Assembly: GCF_000308875.1 (NCBI RefSeq) | Contig: NZ_BAGL01000128.1 | Coordinates: forward strand, 293,515-357,514 | DNA length: 64,000 bases | Direction of reading: 5' to 3' | From: Nocardia transvalensis NBRC 15921 | Lineage (GTDB): Bacteria > Actinomycetota > Actinomycetes > Mycobacteriales > Mycobacteriaceae | Part shown: in pieces, positions 32,613 to 40,901 of the stretch | Layout: every line of letters begins with the position of its first letter | Position numbering within the stretch: the first letter of the stretch is position 1 | Position numbers and translations under genes: made by a program | The notes under the pieces: generated by a model | What the model saw: only the letters and a program-made list of their open reading frames with translations | Database searches by the model: none | Told to the model about the DNA's origin: nothing

Positions 32613-35579
32613 GTGGCACCTGTGCCTGGGCGCGATCGGATTCGTGCGGTACGCAAGCAGATCCGGGCCGGTGGCGCCCTGCTCGGCGCGGTGCGCCGGG
32701 ATCCGCGCATCGCCCGGGACCTGATCGCGGGACTGTCCGGCCGCGCGACCGCCGCCCCGGCCGCGCCCGCTCCGGACGAGGACCGGCTGGCCCCGGCCGG
32801 GCTGTCCGAATTCACCCGGACCGCCCACGCGAGCCAGGACATCCCCGCGTCACGCGAGACGGTGATCGCGTACCTGTCGGATCTGGACCGGCTCGGTGAA
32901 TGGTTCAACCTGCACACCGGGTGGCGCGGCGGCGCGCCCGGGCCGATCCGCGAGGGCCTGACGTTCACCCAGCAGGCGCTGGTGATGGGGTTGCCCGCCG
33001 ATATCCGGTGGACGGTCGCCGCGGCCGGCCCCGCCGGGTTCGAGCTGCGCGGCGAGGCGCCGCAGCACGTGCGGATCGGGTACTGGATCACCGTCGCGGG
33101 CACCGGCTCCCGCGCCACCGTCCATTTCGACGCGGGCGTGGCGGGCCCGCCGATCGAGGGACCGCTGGGCGCGTCGGTGGCCCGCAGCCTCGGCGAGGCG
33201 ATGGACGAATCCCTGGCCCGGCTGCCCGGCGCGGTCGCCGCGGCCGGTCCCGTGCGGGCGCGTGTGGCCCGGGAACCGGTGCGCCACACCGCCTCCGGCG
33301 TCGACCTGGACCCGAACACACCCGTGCTGGTGGGTGTCGGGCAGGTCGTGCAGCGCACCCCGGATCCCGCCTACGGCGATCCGGCGGGCCTGGCGGTGGA
33401 CGCGCTGCGCCGCGCCGCGGCCGATACCGGCGCCGGGGAGTCGCTGCTGCGCGACGCGGGCGCGGTGTTCGCGGTGGCGTGCGCGTCGTGGCAGTACCGC
33501 GATCTCGGCGCGGTGGTGGCCGAGCGGGTGGGCGCGGCGGGCGTGGATACGGTGCAGTCCAGCACGTTCGGCGGTGACGGCGGGCAGCTGGTGATCAACG
33601 AGGCGGCCGCCGCGGTGGCCGCGGGCGACTACGAGATCGTGCTGGTCACCGGCGCGGAGGCCGGGGCGACGCAGGCCGCGGCGCAGCGGGCCGGGGCCGA
33701 GTTGTCGTGGCCGGTGCAGGGTTCCGGCGTCGCGCCCACCCGCACGGTCGGCATCGACAAGGCCGCCAACAACGACGCCGAGACCACCGCGGGCCTGATC
33801 GCGCCGATCAACATGTACGCGCTGCTGGAGTCCGCGAACCGCCACCGCCTCGGCCGCACCCCCGCCGCGCACGCGAAGGCCGTCGCCGAACTCTGGTCGC
33901 GCCTGTCGGCCGTCGCGGCGGGCAACGAATACGCGTGGCAGCCACAGGAATTCGGGGCCGACGAGATCGCGACCGCGTCCGCGGACAACCGGATGGTGTC
34001 CACGCCCTACACCAAACTCGAATGCGCGAACCTGACCGTGGACATGGCCAGCGGCATCATCGTGTGCTCCGCCGCCGCGGCGCAGGCGGCGGGCATCCCG
34101 CAGGACAAGTGGGTGTTCATCCACGCGGGCGCCTCCGGGCACGACGAATGGTTCACCAGCGAGCGCGCGGAACTGGCGGCGTCGCCGGCGATCCGGGCGC
34201 TGGGCGCGGCGGCCCTGGACCACGCCGGGATCGGCATCGACGCGGTCACGCACGCGGATCTGTACGCGTGCTTCCCGGTGGCGGTGCAGATCGCCGCCCG
34301 CGAGCTGGGCCTGCCGCTCGACGATCCGGCGCGCACCCCGTCGGTGACCGGCGGGCTCACCTTCGGCGGCGGCCCCGGCAACAACTACGGCGGGCACGCG
34401 GTGGCGTCGCTGGTCACCAGGCTGCGCGCGGAGCCGGAGTCCTACGGCCTGTCGACCTCGCTGGGCTGGTACGTGACCAAACACGCGCTGGGCGTGTACT
34501 CGGCGCGCCCGCCGCGCACCGCCTACCGGCACCTGCGCCCGATCATCGACAGCCCGCCCGCCCGGCCCGCCCGCAGCGGCCACGAGGGTCCCGCGGTGAT
34601 CGAGGCCTACACCGTGCCGTTCACCCGCGACGGGCAGCGGGAGCCCGCGGTGGTGAGCCTGATCGCGCCCGACGGCGGCCGGGTCCTGCTGCGCACCGAC
34701 CAGGCCGATCTCGTCGAGGAACTGCTCGACGGCGATCTGCTGGGCCTGCCGGTGACGGTCACCGGCGGCCGGATCCACCTCGAGGGCCGCGACCGGACCG
34801 AGCTACCGCCGCCGCCCGCCCCGCCGGTGCTGGTGGAGCGCCGCGGCCCGGTCACGATCATCACCGTGAACCGCCCCGAGGTGCGCAACGCCATCAACCT
34901 CGCGGCCGCCCTCGGTATCGAACGCGCCCTGGACGCCTTCGACGCCGATCCCGCCGCGCAGGTCGCGATCCTCACCGGCGCGGGCGGATACTTCAGCGCC
35001 GGAATGGATCTCAAGGCCGCCGCCCGCGGCGAGCTGCCGATGACCGAGCACCGCGGACCGCTCGGCATCACGGCGACACCGCCCCGCAAACCGCTCATCG
35101 CCGCGGTGGAGGGCCCGGCGCTGGCGGGCGGCTGCGAGCTGGCGCTGTCGGCGGATCTGGTGGTCGCCGCGACGGATTCGACGTTCGGCATCCCGGAGGT
35201 CAAACGCGGGCTGGTCGCGGTCGGCGGCGGCGTGCTGCGGCTGGCGCAGCGCCTGCCCCGCGCGATCGCCCTGGAGCTGGCGCTGACCGGCGACCCGATC
35301 ACCGCGGCCCGCGCCGCGGAACTGGGCCTGGTCAACCGGCTCGCCGACCCCGGTCAGGCCCTCGCGGGAGCGCTGGAGCTGGCGCAGCGCGTCGCGGTGA
35401 ACGCGCCGCTGAGTATCGCGGCGAGTAAACGCATCGTCGACGAGTCGCCGGAGTGGCCGGCGGAGACGGCGTTCGCGCGCCAAGGCGAGGTGGCCGGTGC
35501 GGCGCTGTCGTCGGAGGACGCCGCCGAGGGTGTGCTGGCGTTCGCCCAGAAACGCCCGCCGGTGTGGAAGGGCCGCTGA
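32613..35579 (+). CDS. Three-domain fusion: SRPBCC, thiolase-like (TLP type 1), crotonase
   Basis: A 988-residue protein. Residues about 70-215 form an SRPBCC-type lipid-binding fold (ASRETVIAYLSDLDRLGEWF). About 228-735 is a thiolase-like protein with its additional C-terminal OB-like domain; the place of the nucleophilic Cys reads SSTFGGDGGQ, so acyl transfer by the usual route is unlikely, while GGGPGNNYGGHAVA is kept. About 738-988 is an enoyl-CoA hydratase/isomerase domain with both catalytic Glu positions (AGGCELALSAD, FGIPEVKRG). It is probably a multi-step acyl-CoA or steroid-side-chain enzyme. GAGGAGG lies 7 nt before the GTG. No frame break separates the domains. Confidence 0.9.
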   Translation: MAPVPGRDRIRAVRKQIRAGGALLGAVRRDPRIARDLIAGLSGRATAAPAAPAPDEDRLAPAGLSEFTRTAHASQDIPASRETVIAYLSDLDRLGEWFNLHTGWRGGAPGPIREGLTFTQQALVMGLPADIRWTVAAAGPAGFELRGEAPQHVRIGYWITVAGTGSRATVHFDAGVAGPPIEGPLGASVARSLGEAMDESLARLPGAVAAAGPVRARVAREPVRHTASGVDLDPNTPVLVGVGQVVQRTPDPAYGDPAGLAVDALRRAAADTGAGESLLRDAGAVFAVACASWQYRDLGAVVAERVGAAGVDTVQSSTFGGDGGQLVINEAAAAVAAGDYEIVLVTGAEAGATQAAAQRAGAELSWPVQGSGVAPTRTVGIDKAANNDAETTAGLIAPINMYALLESANRHRLGRTPAAHAKAVAELWSRLSAVAAGNEYAWQPQEFGADEIATASADNRMVSTPYTKLECANLTVDMASGIIVCSAAAAQAAGIPQDKWVFIHAGASGHDEWFTSERAELAASPAIRALGAAALDHAGIGIDAVTHADLYACFPVAVQIAARELGLPLDDPARTPSVTGGLTFGGGPGNNYGGHAVASLVTRLRAEPESYGLSTSLGWYVTKHALGVYSARPPRTAYRHLRPIIDSPPARPARSGHEGPAVIEAYTVPFTRDGQREPAVVSLIAPDGGRVLLRTDQADLVEELLDGDLLGLPVTVTGGRIHLEGRDRTELPPPPAPPVLVERRGPVTIITVNRPEVRNAINLAAALGIERALDAFDADPAAQVAILTGAGGYFSAGMDLKAAARGELPMTEHRGPLGITATPPRKPLIAAVEGPALAGGCELALSADLVVAATDSTFGIPEVKRGLVAVGGGVLRLAQRLPRAIALELALTGDPITAARAAELGLVNRLADPGQALAGALELAQRVAVNAPLSIAASKRIVDESPEWPAETAFARQGEVAGAALSSEDAAEGVLAFAQKRPPVWKGR

Positions 35580-35612
35580 CCCGCGCGCCCGTCCCCGGTC
35601 ACGCCGCTTCGG

Positions 35613-35618
35613 TAGGGT
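35613..35618 (+). promoter_or_regulatory. -10 element (TAGGGT) for the patatin-like gene
   Basis: TAGGGT lies 6 nt before the ATG. The same stretch could serve as a weak ribosome site (GAGGG), so leaderless or coupled expression both fit. Confidence 0.4.
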
Positions 35619-35624
35619 GAGGGC

Positions 35625-36464
35625 ATGGTTTCCCCGGTGTCGCCCAACGGTTTCCGCTCCGCGCTCGTGCTGGGCGGCGGCGGGCCGGTCGGCATCTCGT
35701 GGATGGCGGGGCTAGCGGTCGGGCTGCGCGAACAGGGCGTCGATCTGGGCCGCGCGGACCGGTTCGTCGGCACCTCGGCGGGCGCGGTGGTGGGCGCGGT
35801 CCTCGCCGGTGACGGCGATATCGCCCGCCTGCTGAACCCGCCACGCCGCGGCGCGGCGCCGGTGCGCGCGGATCTGGGGCGGGTGTCGGAGATCTTCGGG
35901 ATCCTCGCCGCCCAGGGCCCCGACCCGCGCCCGGCGCGCCGGCGGGTGGGGGAGCTGGCGCTGGCCGCGGGGGCCGGTGATCCGGCCGACCACGTGGAGC
36001 GGATGCTCGCGCTGGTGGGCCAGTCGCAGTGGCCGCCCGGCGATCTGCTGATCACCTCGATCGATATCGGCACGGGCGACCTGCGAGTGTGGACGCGTAC
36101 GGGCGCGGCGTCGCTGCCGCAGGCCTTGGCGGCGAGCACCGCGGTGCCGGGCGTGTTCCCGCCGATCCCGATCGACGGCGGCACCTACATCGACGGCGGC
36201 ATCCGCTCGGCGATCAACGCCGATCTGGCGTCGGGCGCGGACCTGGTGGTGATCGTCGAACCGCTGGCCCACATGTTCCCCCGCACCGCCACCGACGGCG
36301 AACTGGGCGCGGCCACCGTCGTCTCCCTCGCCCCCGACGCCGAGGCCGTCGCCGCCTTCGGCCCGGACGTCTTCGACCCCGCCGTCCTCGTCCCCGCCTA
36401 CCAGGCCGGCGTCCGCCAATCCGTCACCGCCGCAACGGTTTTGACCGACGTCTGGCCCGCCTGA
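35625..36464 (+). CDS. Patatin-like phospholipase
   Basis: A 279-residue cytoplasmic lipid acyl hydrolase with a Ser-Asp dyad. LVLGGGGPVGISWMAGL is the oxyanion loop at the N-terminus, GTSAGAVVGAVLAGD holds the Ser (about residue 51), and IDGGTYIDGGIRSA holds the Asp of the DGG motif (about 190). There is no signal peptide or outer-membrane domain. It starts 45 bp after the fusion enzyme on the same strand and may supply or clear acyl chains for it (inference). Confidence 0.9.
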   Translation: MVSPVSPNGFRSALVLGGGGPVGISWMAGLAVGLREQGVDLGRADRFVGTSAGAVVGAVLAGDGDIARLLNPPRRGAAPVRADLGRVSEIFGILAAQGPDPRPARRRVGELALAAGAGDPADHVERMLALVGQSQWPPGDLLITSIDIGTGDLRVWTRTGAASLPQALAASTAVPGVFPPIPIDGGTYIDGGIRSAINADLASGADLVVIVEPLAHMFPRTATDGELGAATVVSLAPDAEAVAAFGPDVFDPAVLVPAYQAGVRQSVTAATVLTDVWPA

Positions 36465-36534
36465 CCGAACACACCCGCTGCCTGACGGGCGGCCCTCGTG
36501 ACAGGCGGCTGAGCGGTACCGCGGTCGTGCCGGG

Positions 36535-36915
36535 TCAGTCCCCGTTCCGCAGCGGCGCGGCGTAGGCCCAATGCTCGACGAGCAGGCCGTCGACGACGCG
36601 GACCATGTCGATGCCGCCGGTCACGAAGGGCTTGCCGGTAGGCGCGGCGCCGAAGATGTCGCCGGTATGGGTACCCCGGATGGTGTACCGGTGGGCGACC
36701 CATTCGCCGTTCTCCACGCTGTGCTCGGTGATCACCTCCATGTCGGGGCACGCCGCGCGCGTCTGTTCCCATTTACGCCGCCAGTCCTCGCGGGTGACCC
36801 GCTCGCCCTGGTCCAGCGACTCCGGGGCGATGAGCCGCAAGCTGGTCTCGATGTCTGCGTTGCGGCCGGCGATCAGGGCTTGCACCACGGCTGCCGGCGA
36901 TTCGGTGTCGGTCAC
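36535..36915 (-). CDS. SnoaL/NTF2-like ester cyclase-fold protein
   Basis: A 126-residue cone-shaped NTF2-like protein. Typical pieces are VVQALIAGRNADIE, WEQTRAACPDMEV, GEWVAHRYTIRGTHTG and GIDMVRVVDGLLVEHWAYA. Members bind small hydrophobic ligands; a few are cyclases or hydrolases, most are uncharacterised. The GTG has GGAGAGG at good spacing. It is divergent from a TetR regulator, with two identical palindromes between them, so it is the likely regulated target. Confidence 0.87.
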   Translation of the reverse strand: MTDTESPAAVVQALIAGRNADIETSLRLIAPESLDQGERVTREDWRRKWEQTRAACPDMEVITEHSVENGEWVAHRYTIRGTHTGDIFGAAPTGKPFVTGGIDMVRVVDGLLVEHWAYAAPLRNGD

Positions 36916-36930
36916 GGTCGTCCTCTCCTG

Positions 36931-36952
36931 AAACGGGGAGTGTTCCCCGTTT
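36931..36952. promoter_or_regulatory. Operator 1 of the SnoaL/TetR pair
   Basis: Perfect inverted repeat: AAACGGGGA, 4-nt spacer, TCCCCGTTT. Lies 15 bp upstream of the SnoaL-like GTG. Confidence 0.75.
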
Positions 36953-36967
36953 GATGTGCCGACGATA

Positions 36968-36983
36968 CGGGGAGCAATCCCCG
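36968..36983. promoter_or_regulatory. Operator 2 of the SnoaL/TetR pair
   Basis: CGGGGA, 4-nt spacer, TCCCCG: the same core as operator 1, with centres 34 bp apart (about three helical turns). A TATCGT -10-like hexamer for the minus-strand gene adjoins it. Confidence 0.75.
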
Positions 36984-36992
36984 GTTGGCAAG

Positions 36993-36998
36993 TACTCT
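36993..36998 (+). promoter_or_regulatory. -10 element (TACTCT), leaderless tetR-like gene
   Basis: TACTCT is 7 nt before the ATG; its -35 would lie inside operator 2, so autorepression is expected. Confidence 0.5.
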
Positions 36999-37005
36999 GT
37001 GCCCC

Positions 37006-37566
37006 ATGACTTCTCCTCCGCTCCGCCGGGCCGACGCGCAGCGCAATCGCGAGCGTCTGCTGTCCGCCGCCGCGGCCGTCCTCGACGAACGAGGCGTGCA
37101 CGCGTCGCTGGACGACATCGCCAAGGCCGCCGGGGTCGGCAACGCCACGCTGTACCGCCACTTCTCGTCGCGGGAGAAGCTCGTCGAGGCCGTCTACGAC
37201 CAGCGGATCCGGACGCTGTGCGACAGCGCGGGCCACCTGGGGGCCGCGCGAGAGCCCGGTGCGGCGCTGGTCGCCTGGCTACGGGAGATGGTCGTCCACA
37301 TCACCGAGAGCCGGGTCCTGGGCGAGGCGGTCACGGCCGGCTACGAGGGGGATATCGAGCCGCCGCAGGTCGCCGCCTGGCACCGCGCGATCTACCAGGC
37401 CGCGGCGCCGCTGGTCGCCGCGGCACAGGAAGCCGGCACGATCCGCCGCGACCTCGGCACGATGGAGTTGCTGGCCCTCACCACGGCCGTGGCCCGAGCC
37501 GGCGACCCGTCGCAGGCCGTCCACTTCTTCGAGGTGTTACTGGACGGCGTCGTACCCCGCGAATAA
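37006..37566 (+). CDS. TetR-family transcriptional repressor
   Basis: A 186-residue regulator. The N-terminal helix-turn-helix reads ASLDDIAKAAGVGNATLYRHFSSREKLVEAV (about residues 35-65); it is a TetR DNA-binding domain of the SbtR-like subgroup judged from QRNRERLL and the GNATLYRHF motif. The C-terminal part is a helical ligand domain. It probably represses itself and the divergent SnoaL-like gene through the twin CGGGGA-N4-TCCCCG sites. Confidence 0.92.
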   Translation: MTSPPLRRADAQRNRERLLSAAAAVLDERGVHASLDDIAKAAGVGNATLYRHFSSREKLVEAVYDQRIRTLCDSAGHLGAAREPGAALVAWLREMVVHITESRVLGEAVTAGYEGDIEPPQVAAWHRAIYQAAAPLVAAAQEAGTIRRDLGTMELLALTTAVARAGDPSQAVHFFEVLLDGVVPRE

Positions 37567-37586
37567 CCGGCCCTGGCCCCGGCGCG

Positions 37587-38243
37587 TCATTCGGCGGGAG
37601 CGGGCGCAGGTTCGCGGCGGCGATGGTGCAGGCGGGTGGCCGCGCGGTCGGCGGCGACGACGAGCGCGGCGAGGACGACGAATTCGACTGTGAGATCGGC
37701 GATTCCGGCGAGCACGCGGTCGTAGCCGCCGGTGGGGTCGAGGAAGGGGTAGGGGTAGCGGTGGGGGAAATCGGGGAACAGCGCCCCGCGCGCCAGCACC
37801 ACGGCCGCGTAGCAGACGGGGAAGGACAGCCACAGCGGGATGTCGCGCCAGCGGGAGGCGTTGCGCGGGCCGAGCGTCAGCCAGTCGGCGATCACCAGCA
37901 GCGGTGTGAGGTAGTGCAGCAGGAACTTCGACCAGTCGTTGAGCAGGCCGGGACCGGAGACCAGGCCCGGGAGCGGGTTGGCGCCGTGTTCGAGCACGAG
38001 ATGCGCGACCAGTCCGGTGATCGTCATGTACAGCACGATCGCGCCCCGTAGCCGGGGCGCGGGCGCGTCGGTGGTGGCGCGCCGCGACATCCAGTACACC
38101 GCGCCGAGGTAGTAGGCGAGTGCGGCGACGTTGCTCTGGACGGTGAAGTACACCAGCGAACTGTCCCCGGTGACCAGTCCCGACCATGCCGACAGCGCGA
38201 TCAGCCCGCGCCACGCGAGCGCGGCCCGGATCCGCACCTGCAT
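37587..38243 (-). CDS. Pr6Pr-family membrane protein
   Basis: A 218-residue protein with six hydrophobic helices and a basic C-terminal tail. The motif YPYPFLDPTGG (about residue 165), FTVQSNVAALAYYLGAVYW and HYLTPLLVIADWL are the marks of the Pr6Pr (FAR-17a/AIG1-like) family. No function is established in bacteria. GGAGG lies 4-5 nt before the ATG. It converges with the tetR-like gene across 20 bp. Confidence 0.85.
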   Translation of the reverse strand: MQVRIRAALAWRGLIALSAWSGLVTGDSSLVYFTVQSNVAALAYYLGAVYWMSRRATTDAPAPRLRGAIVLYMTITGLVAHLVLEHGANPLPGLVSGPGLLNDWSKFLLHYLTPLLVIADWLTLGPRNASRWRDIPLWLSFPVCYAAVVLARGALFPDFPHRYPYPFLDPTGGYDRVLAGIADLTVEFVVLAALVVAADRAATRLHHRRREPAPAPAE

Positions 38244-38303
38244 CACACCTCCGTCACCGGTCGACCCTCGTACAACGCTAGGCGATCGGCGCGGGCGCCG
38301 GTG

Positions 38304-38810
38304 TCAGCGGGTGGGGCCCTCGATGGAGGCGCGGGCGGCGGAACCGAGGACGGTGGCCAGGGCGAACCCCGCGACGAGATTGATGGCGGCGGTGGCGAAC
38401 TGGGCGGCGTGGTCGGCGGTGAGGGTGAACGGCAGCAGCACCGCCACGGCCGTGCACAGGGAGACGATCCAGGTGAACAGGGTCAGCGGATTCGGCATGA
38501 ACAGCAGCAGCACGGTCAGCAGCGCGGTGGCCAGCAACGCCACCAGCGCCCCGCCGAGCGCGTAGCCGGTGGTGCTCGCGTTGCCGTAGGTGCCGTCGCC
38601 CTCGGGCGCCAGCAGTCCGTAGCCGAGCACCCCGCGCACCAGCAGCACCCCGACGACGATCACCAGCGCCACCACGATCGCGGCGCCGACACCGCCGGCC
38701 CAGAGTCTGGCGAAGCTGACCCGCGGCCCGCGGGGGACCTGCTGCCCGTAGTGCGGATCGGGTCGCTGCGAGGAGTAGTAGTCGCGACCCTGCTGGTTGT
38801 AGTCGCTCAT
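38304..38810 (-). CDS. DUF6069-like membrane protein
   Basis: A 168-residue protein. A Tyr/Gln/Pro-rich cytoplasmic leader (about 30 residues) precedes four transmembrane helices: VGAAIVVALVIVVGVLLV, GGALVALLATALLTVLLLF, FTWIVSLCTAVAVLLPF and a last Ala-rich helix. The order and the WAGG and PNPLTLF motifs resemble DUF6069. Function unknown. A TACCGT hexamer 6 nt before the ATG suggests a leaderless message. Confidence 0.8.
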   Translation of the reverse strand: MSDYNQQGRDYYSSQRPDPHYGQQVPRGPRVSFARLWAGGVGAAIVVALVIVVGVLLVRGVLGYGLLAPEGDGTYGNASTTGYALGGALVALLATALLTVLLLFMPNPLTLFTWIVSLCTAVAVLLPFTLTADHAAQFATAAINLVAGFALATVLGSAARASIEGPTR

Positions 38811-38816
38811 AGTCCG

Positions 38817-38822
38817 ACGGTA
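38817..38822 (-). promoter_or_regulatory. -10 element (TACCGT), leaderless DUF6069-like gene
   Basis: TACCGT ends 6 nt before the ATG, and no ribosome site is present. Confidence 0.45.
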
Positions 38823-38850
38823 CTCCAGCCGTGCCCGCCGGTGGCGGAGG

Positions 38851-40803
38851 TCAGCTGTCGACGTGGACGTGCGGGCGCTGATGGGGGTCGGGCACGGCGC
38901 GTCGCAGGATCTCCCGGGTCACCGGCGCGACCTCGCCCTCGCCGACGAACAGGAACTTGAGCAGGTTGACCAGCGGATTGCCTTCGGTCCATTCGAAATA
39001 CACGTGCGGGTTGAGGCCGGTGCGGTCGCGGATGGCGAGCAGGATCGCCGCGATCGAGTTGGGGACGGCGGCCGCCTCCACCTTCAGCACCTGGTAGCAG
39101 TCCACCTCGAATCCGGTGACGTGCAGGTCGGTGGAGAATTCGGAGGCGTCCTTGACGATCACCTCGAGGAACAGGACCGGGTCCTTGGCGGGGATGTGGC
39201 TCTCGAGCCGCTGCTGCGCCTCCTTCTCCCGGTACTCGTCGGGTTGTTCGTCCTCCGCTCGGTCGACGGCGTGGGTGACGATGCGGAGGGTGCCGGTGGC
39301 GGCGATCTTGTCGATCAGCCAGGCCGCGCGGTCGTCGAAGTCGACCTCGATGGCCCGCAGTTCGAATGCCCGCCGCGCCCGCGACACGAACGACACCACG
39401 ATGATCGCCAGGATGAACAGCGACGCCAGCTGCACGCCCTCGGGCCGCTCGACGATGTTGGTGATCGTCGTGTACACGAAGACCGCGGCGACCGCGCCGA
39501 ACCCGATCGTCTTGTGCCGCTGGCGTTTCCGCGCCGCGGACAGTGTCACCGCGACCGCGGCCGAGGTGATCAGCACCAGGACGCCGGTCGCGTACGCGCC
39601 GCCCTGGGCGTCGACGTCGGCACGGAAGTAGACGGTGATGCCGACGGCGATGACGGCGAACACCAGCACCAGCGGCCGGGTCGCGCGCGCCCATTCCGGC
39701 GCCATCCCGTAGCGGGGCAGGTAGCGCGGGACCAGGTTCAGCAGTCCCGCCATCGCGGAGGCGCCGGCGAACCAGAGGATCGCGATGGTCGACAGGTCGT
39801 AGACGGTGCCGAACCCGTTGCCCAGATACCGGTGGGCGAGGAATGCCAGGGCGCGCCCGTTCGCGGCGCCACCGGACCGGAATTCCTGCTCCGGGATCAG
39901 CACGACGGTGATGAGACTGGACACGAGCAGGAAGGCGCTCATGATGAGCGCGGCGGTGGTGAGCAGCTTGCGGGCGCCGAGAATACGGGTGCGCGGATCG
40001 TCCTCGGTCTCCCCGGGCGCGCCCTTGATCTGCGGCATCACCGCCACCCCGGTCTCGAATCCGGACAGTCCCAGCGCCAGTTTCGGGAACACCAGCAGCG
40101 AGATCCCCACCATGGCGGCCACGCTGCCGTGTTCGGTCCGCAGCGCGTGCGTCCAGTCCACGATCAGGCCCGTCGCGGTGAACACGTGGTACAGCCCCGC
40201 GACCGCGACCACGAGATTCAGCGCGAGGTAGCTGCCGACGAGTACCACCGCGATGCCGATGGCCTCGGCGAATCCCTTGAGGAACACCGCCGCCAGCGCC
40301 GCGAGCAGCACCAGCGTGATCGCGATCGCGTGCCCGTGCAGGGCGTGGGGCACGTACGGGTTCTCGACGATGTGCGCGGCGCCGTCGGCCGCCGAGAGGG
40401 TCATGGTGATCACGAAGTCGGTGGCGGCGAATCCGAGCAGCACCAGCACGAACAGTTTTCCGGTCCAGCGCGGCAGGATCTGGGCGAACATCGCCAGCGA
40501 GCCGCCGCCGTGCGGGCTCTCCCGCGCCACCCGCCGGTACACCGGCAGCGCCCCGAACAGGGTGAGCGCCACCAGCACCAGCGTCGCCATGGGCGAGAGC
40601 ACCCCGGCGGCCAGCGCCGCGATCCCCGGCTGATAGCCGAGCGTGGAGAAGTAGTCGACACCGGTCAGGCACATGACCCGCCACCACGACCGCTGATGGT
40701 GTTCGGCGGCCTGCTTCACCATCGGCCCGGGGTGGCTCGAGTATCGATCCTCGTCGGCGCCCTGCAGCAGCCAGCTCCGTAACCCGGAGAGGGTGGTGGT
40801 CAC
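38851..40803 (-). CDS. APC-superfamily permease with large cytoplasmic domain
   Basis: A 650-residue inner-membrane transporter. About twelve helices lie within residues 40-460: the first unwound helix region is TGVDYFSTLGYQPGIAALAAG, and GLSGFETGVAVMPQIKG marks TM6. The last 190 residues are soluble with alternating strands (LFLEVIVKDASEFSTDLHVTGFE, truncated) and could be a regulatory domain. Relatives are called amino-acid permeases or KUP-like; the substrate cannot be read. The GTG follows GAGGGG. No riboswitch was recognised in the 98-bp leader. It stands downstream of fadD on the same strand but is probably independent. Confidence 0.87.
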   Translation of the reverse strand: MTTTLSGLRSWLLQGADEDRYSSHPGPMVKQAAEHHQRSWWRVMCLTGVDYFSTLGYQPGIAALAAGVLSPMATLVLVALTLFGALPVYRRVARESPHGGGSLAMFAQILPRWTGKLFVLVLLGFAATDFVITMTLSAADGAAHIVENPYVPHALHGHAIAITLVLLAALAAVFLKGFAEAIGIAVVLVGSYLALNLVVAVAGLYHVFTATGLIVDWTHALRTEHGSVAAMVGISLLVFPKLALGLSGFETGVAVMPQIKGAPGETEDDPRTRILGARKLLTTAALIMSAFLLVSSLITVVLIPEQEFRSGGAANGRALAFLAHRYLGNGFGTVYDLSTIAILWFAGASAMAGLLNLVPRYLPRYGMAPEWARATRPLVLVFAVIAVGITVYFRADVDAQGGAYATGVLVLITSAAVAVTLSAARKRQRHKTIGFGAVAAVFVYTTITNIVERPEGVQLASLFILAIIVVSFVSRARRAFELRAIEVDFDDRAAWLIDKIAATGTLRIVTHAVDRAEDEQPDEYREKEAQQRLESHIPAKDPVLFLEVIVKDASEFSTDLHVTGFEVDCYQVLKVEAAAVPNSIAAILLAIRDRTGLNPHVYFEWTEGNPLVNLLKFLFVGEGEVAPVTREILRRAVPDPHQRPHVHVDS

Positions 40804-40901
40804 GTCGAAGTCCCCCTCGGGAGGCGTGCGGCCGGAACATCCCGACCCTCGGCAACGTCGGGGTCAATCTACGCGGTGCGGGTGACGATTTCCCGGACAG
40901 G

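Noticed and set aside
40804..40901. Possible c-di-AMP or other riboswitch ahead of the APC permease
   Set aside because: Transporters of this type can be riboswitch-controlled, but the 98-bp leader is too short and shows none of the conserved helices.
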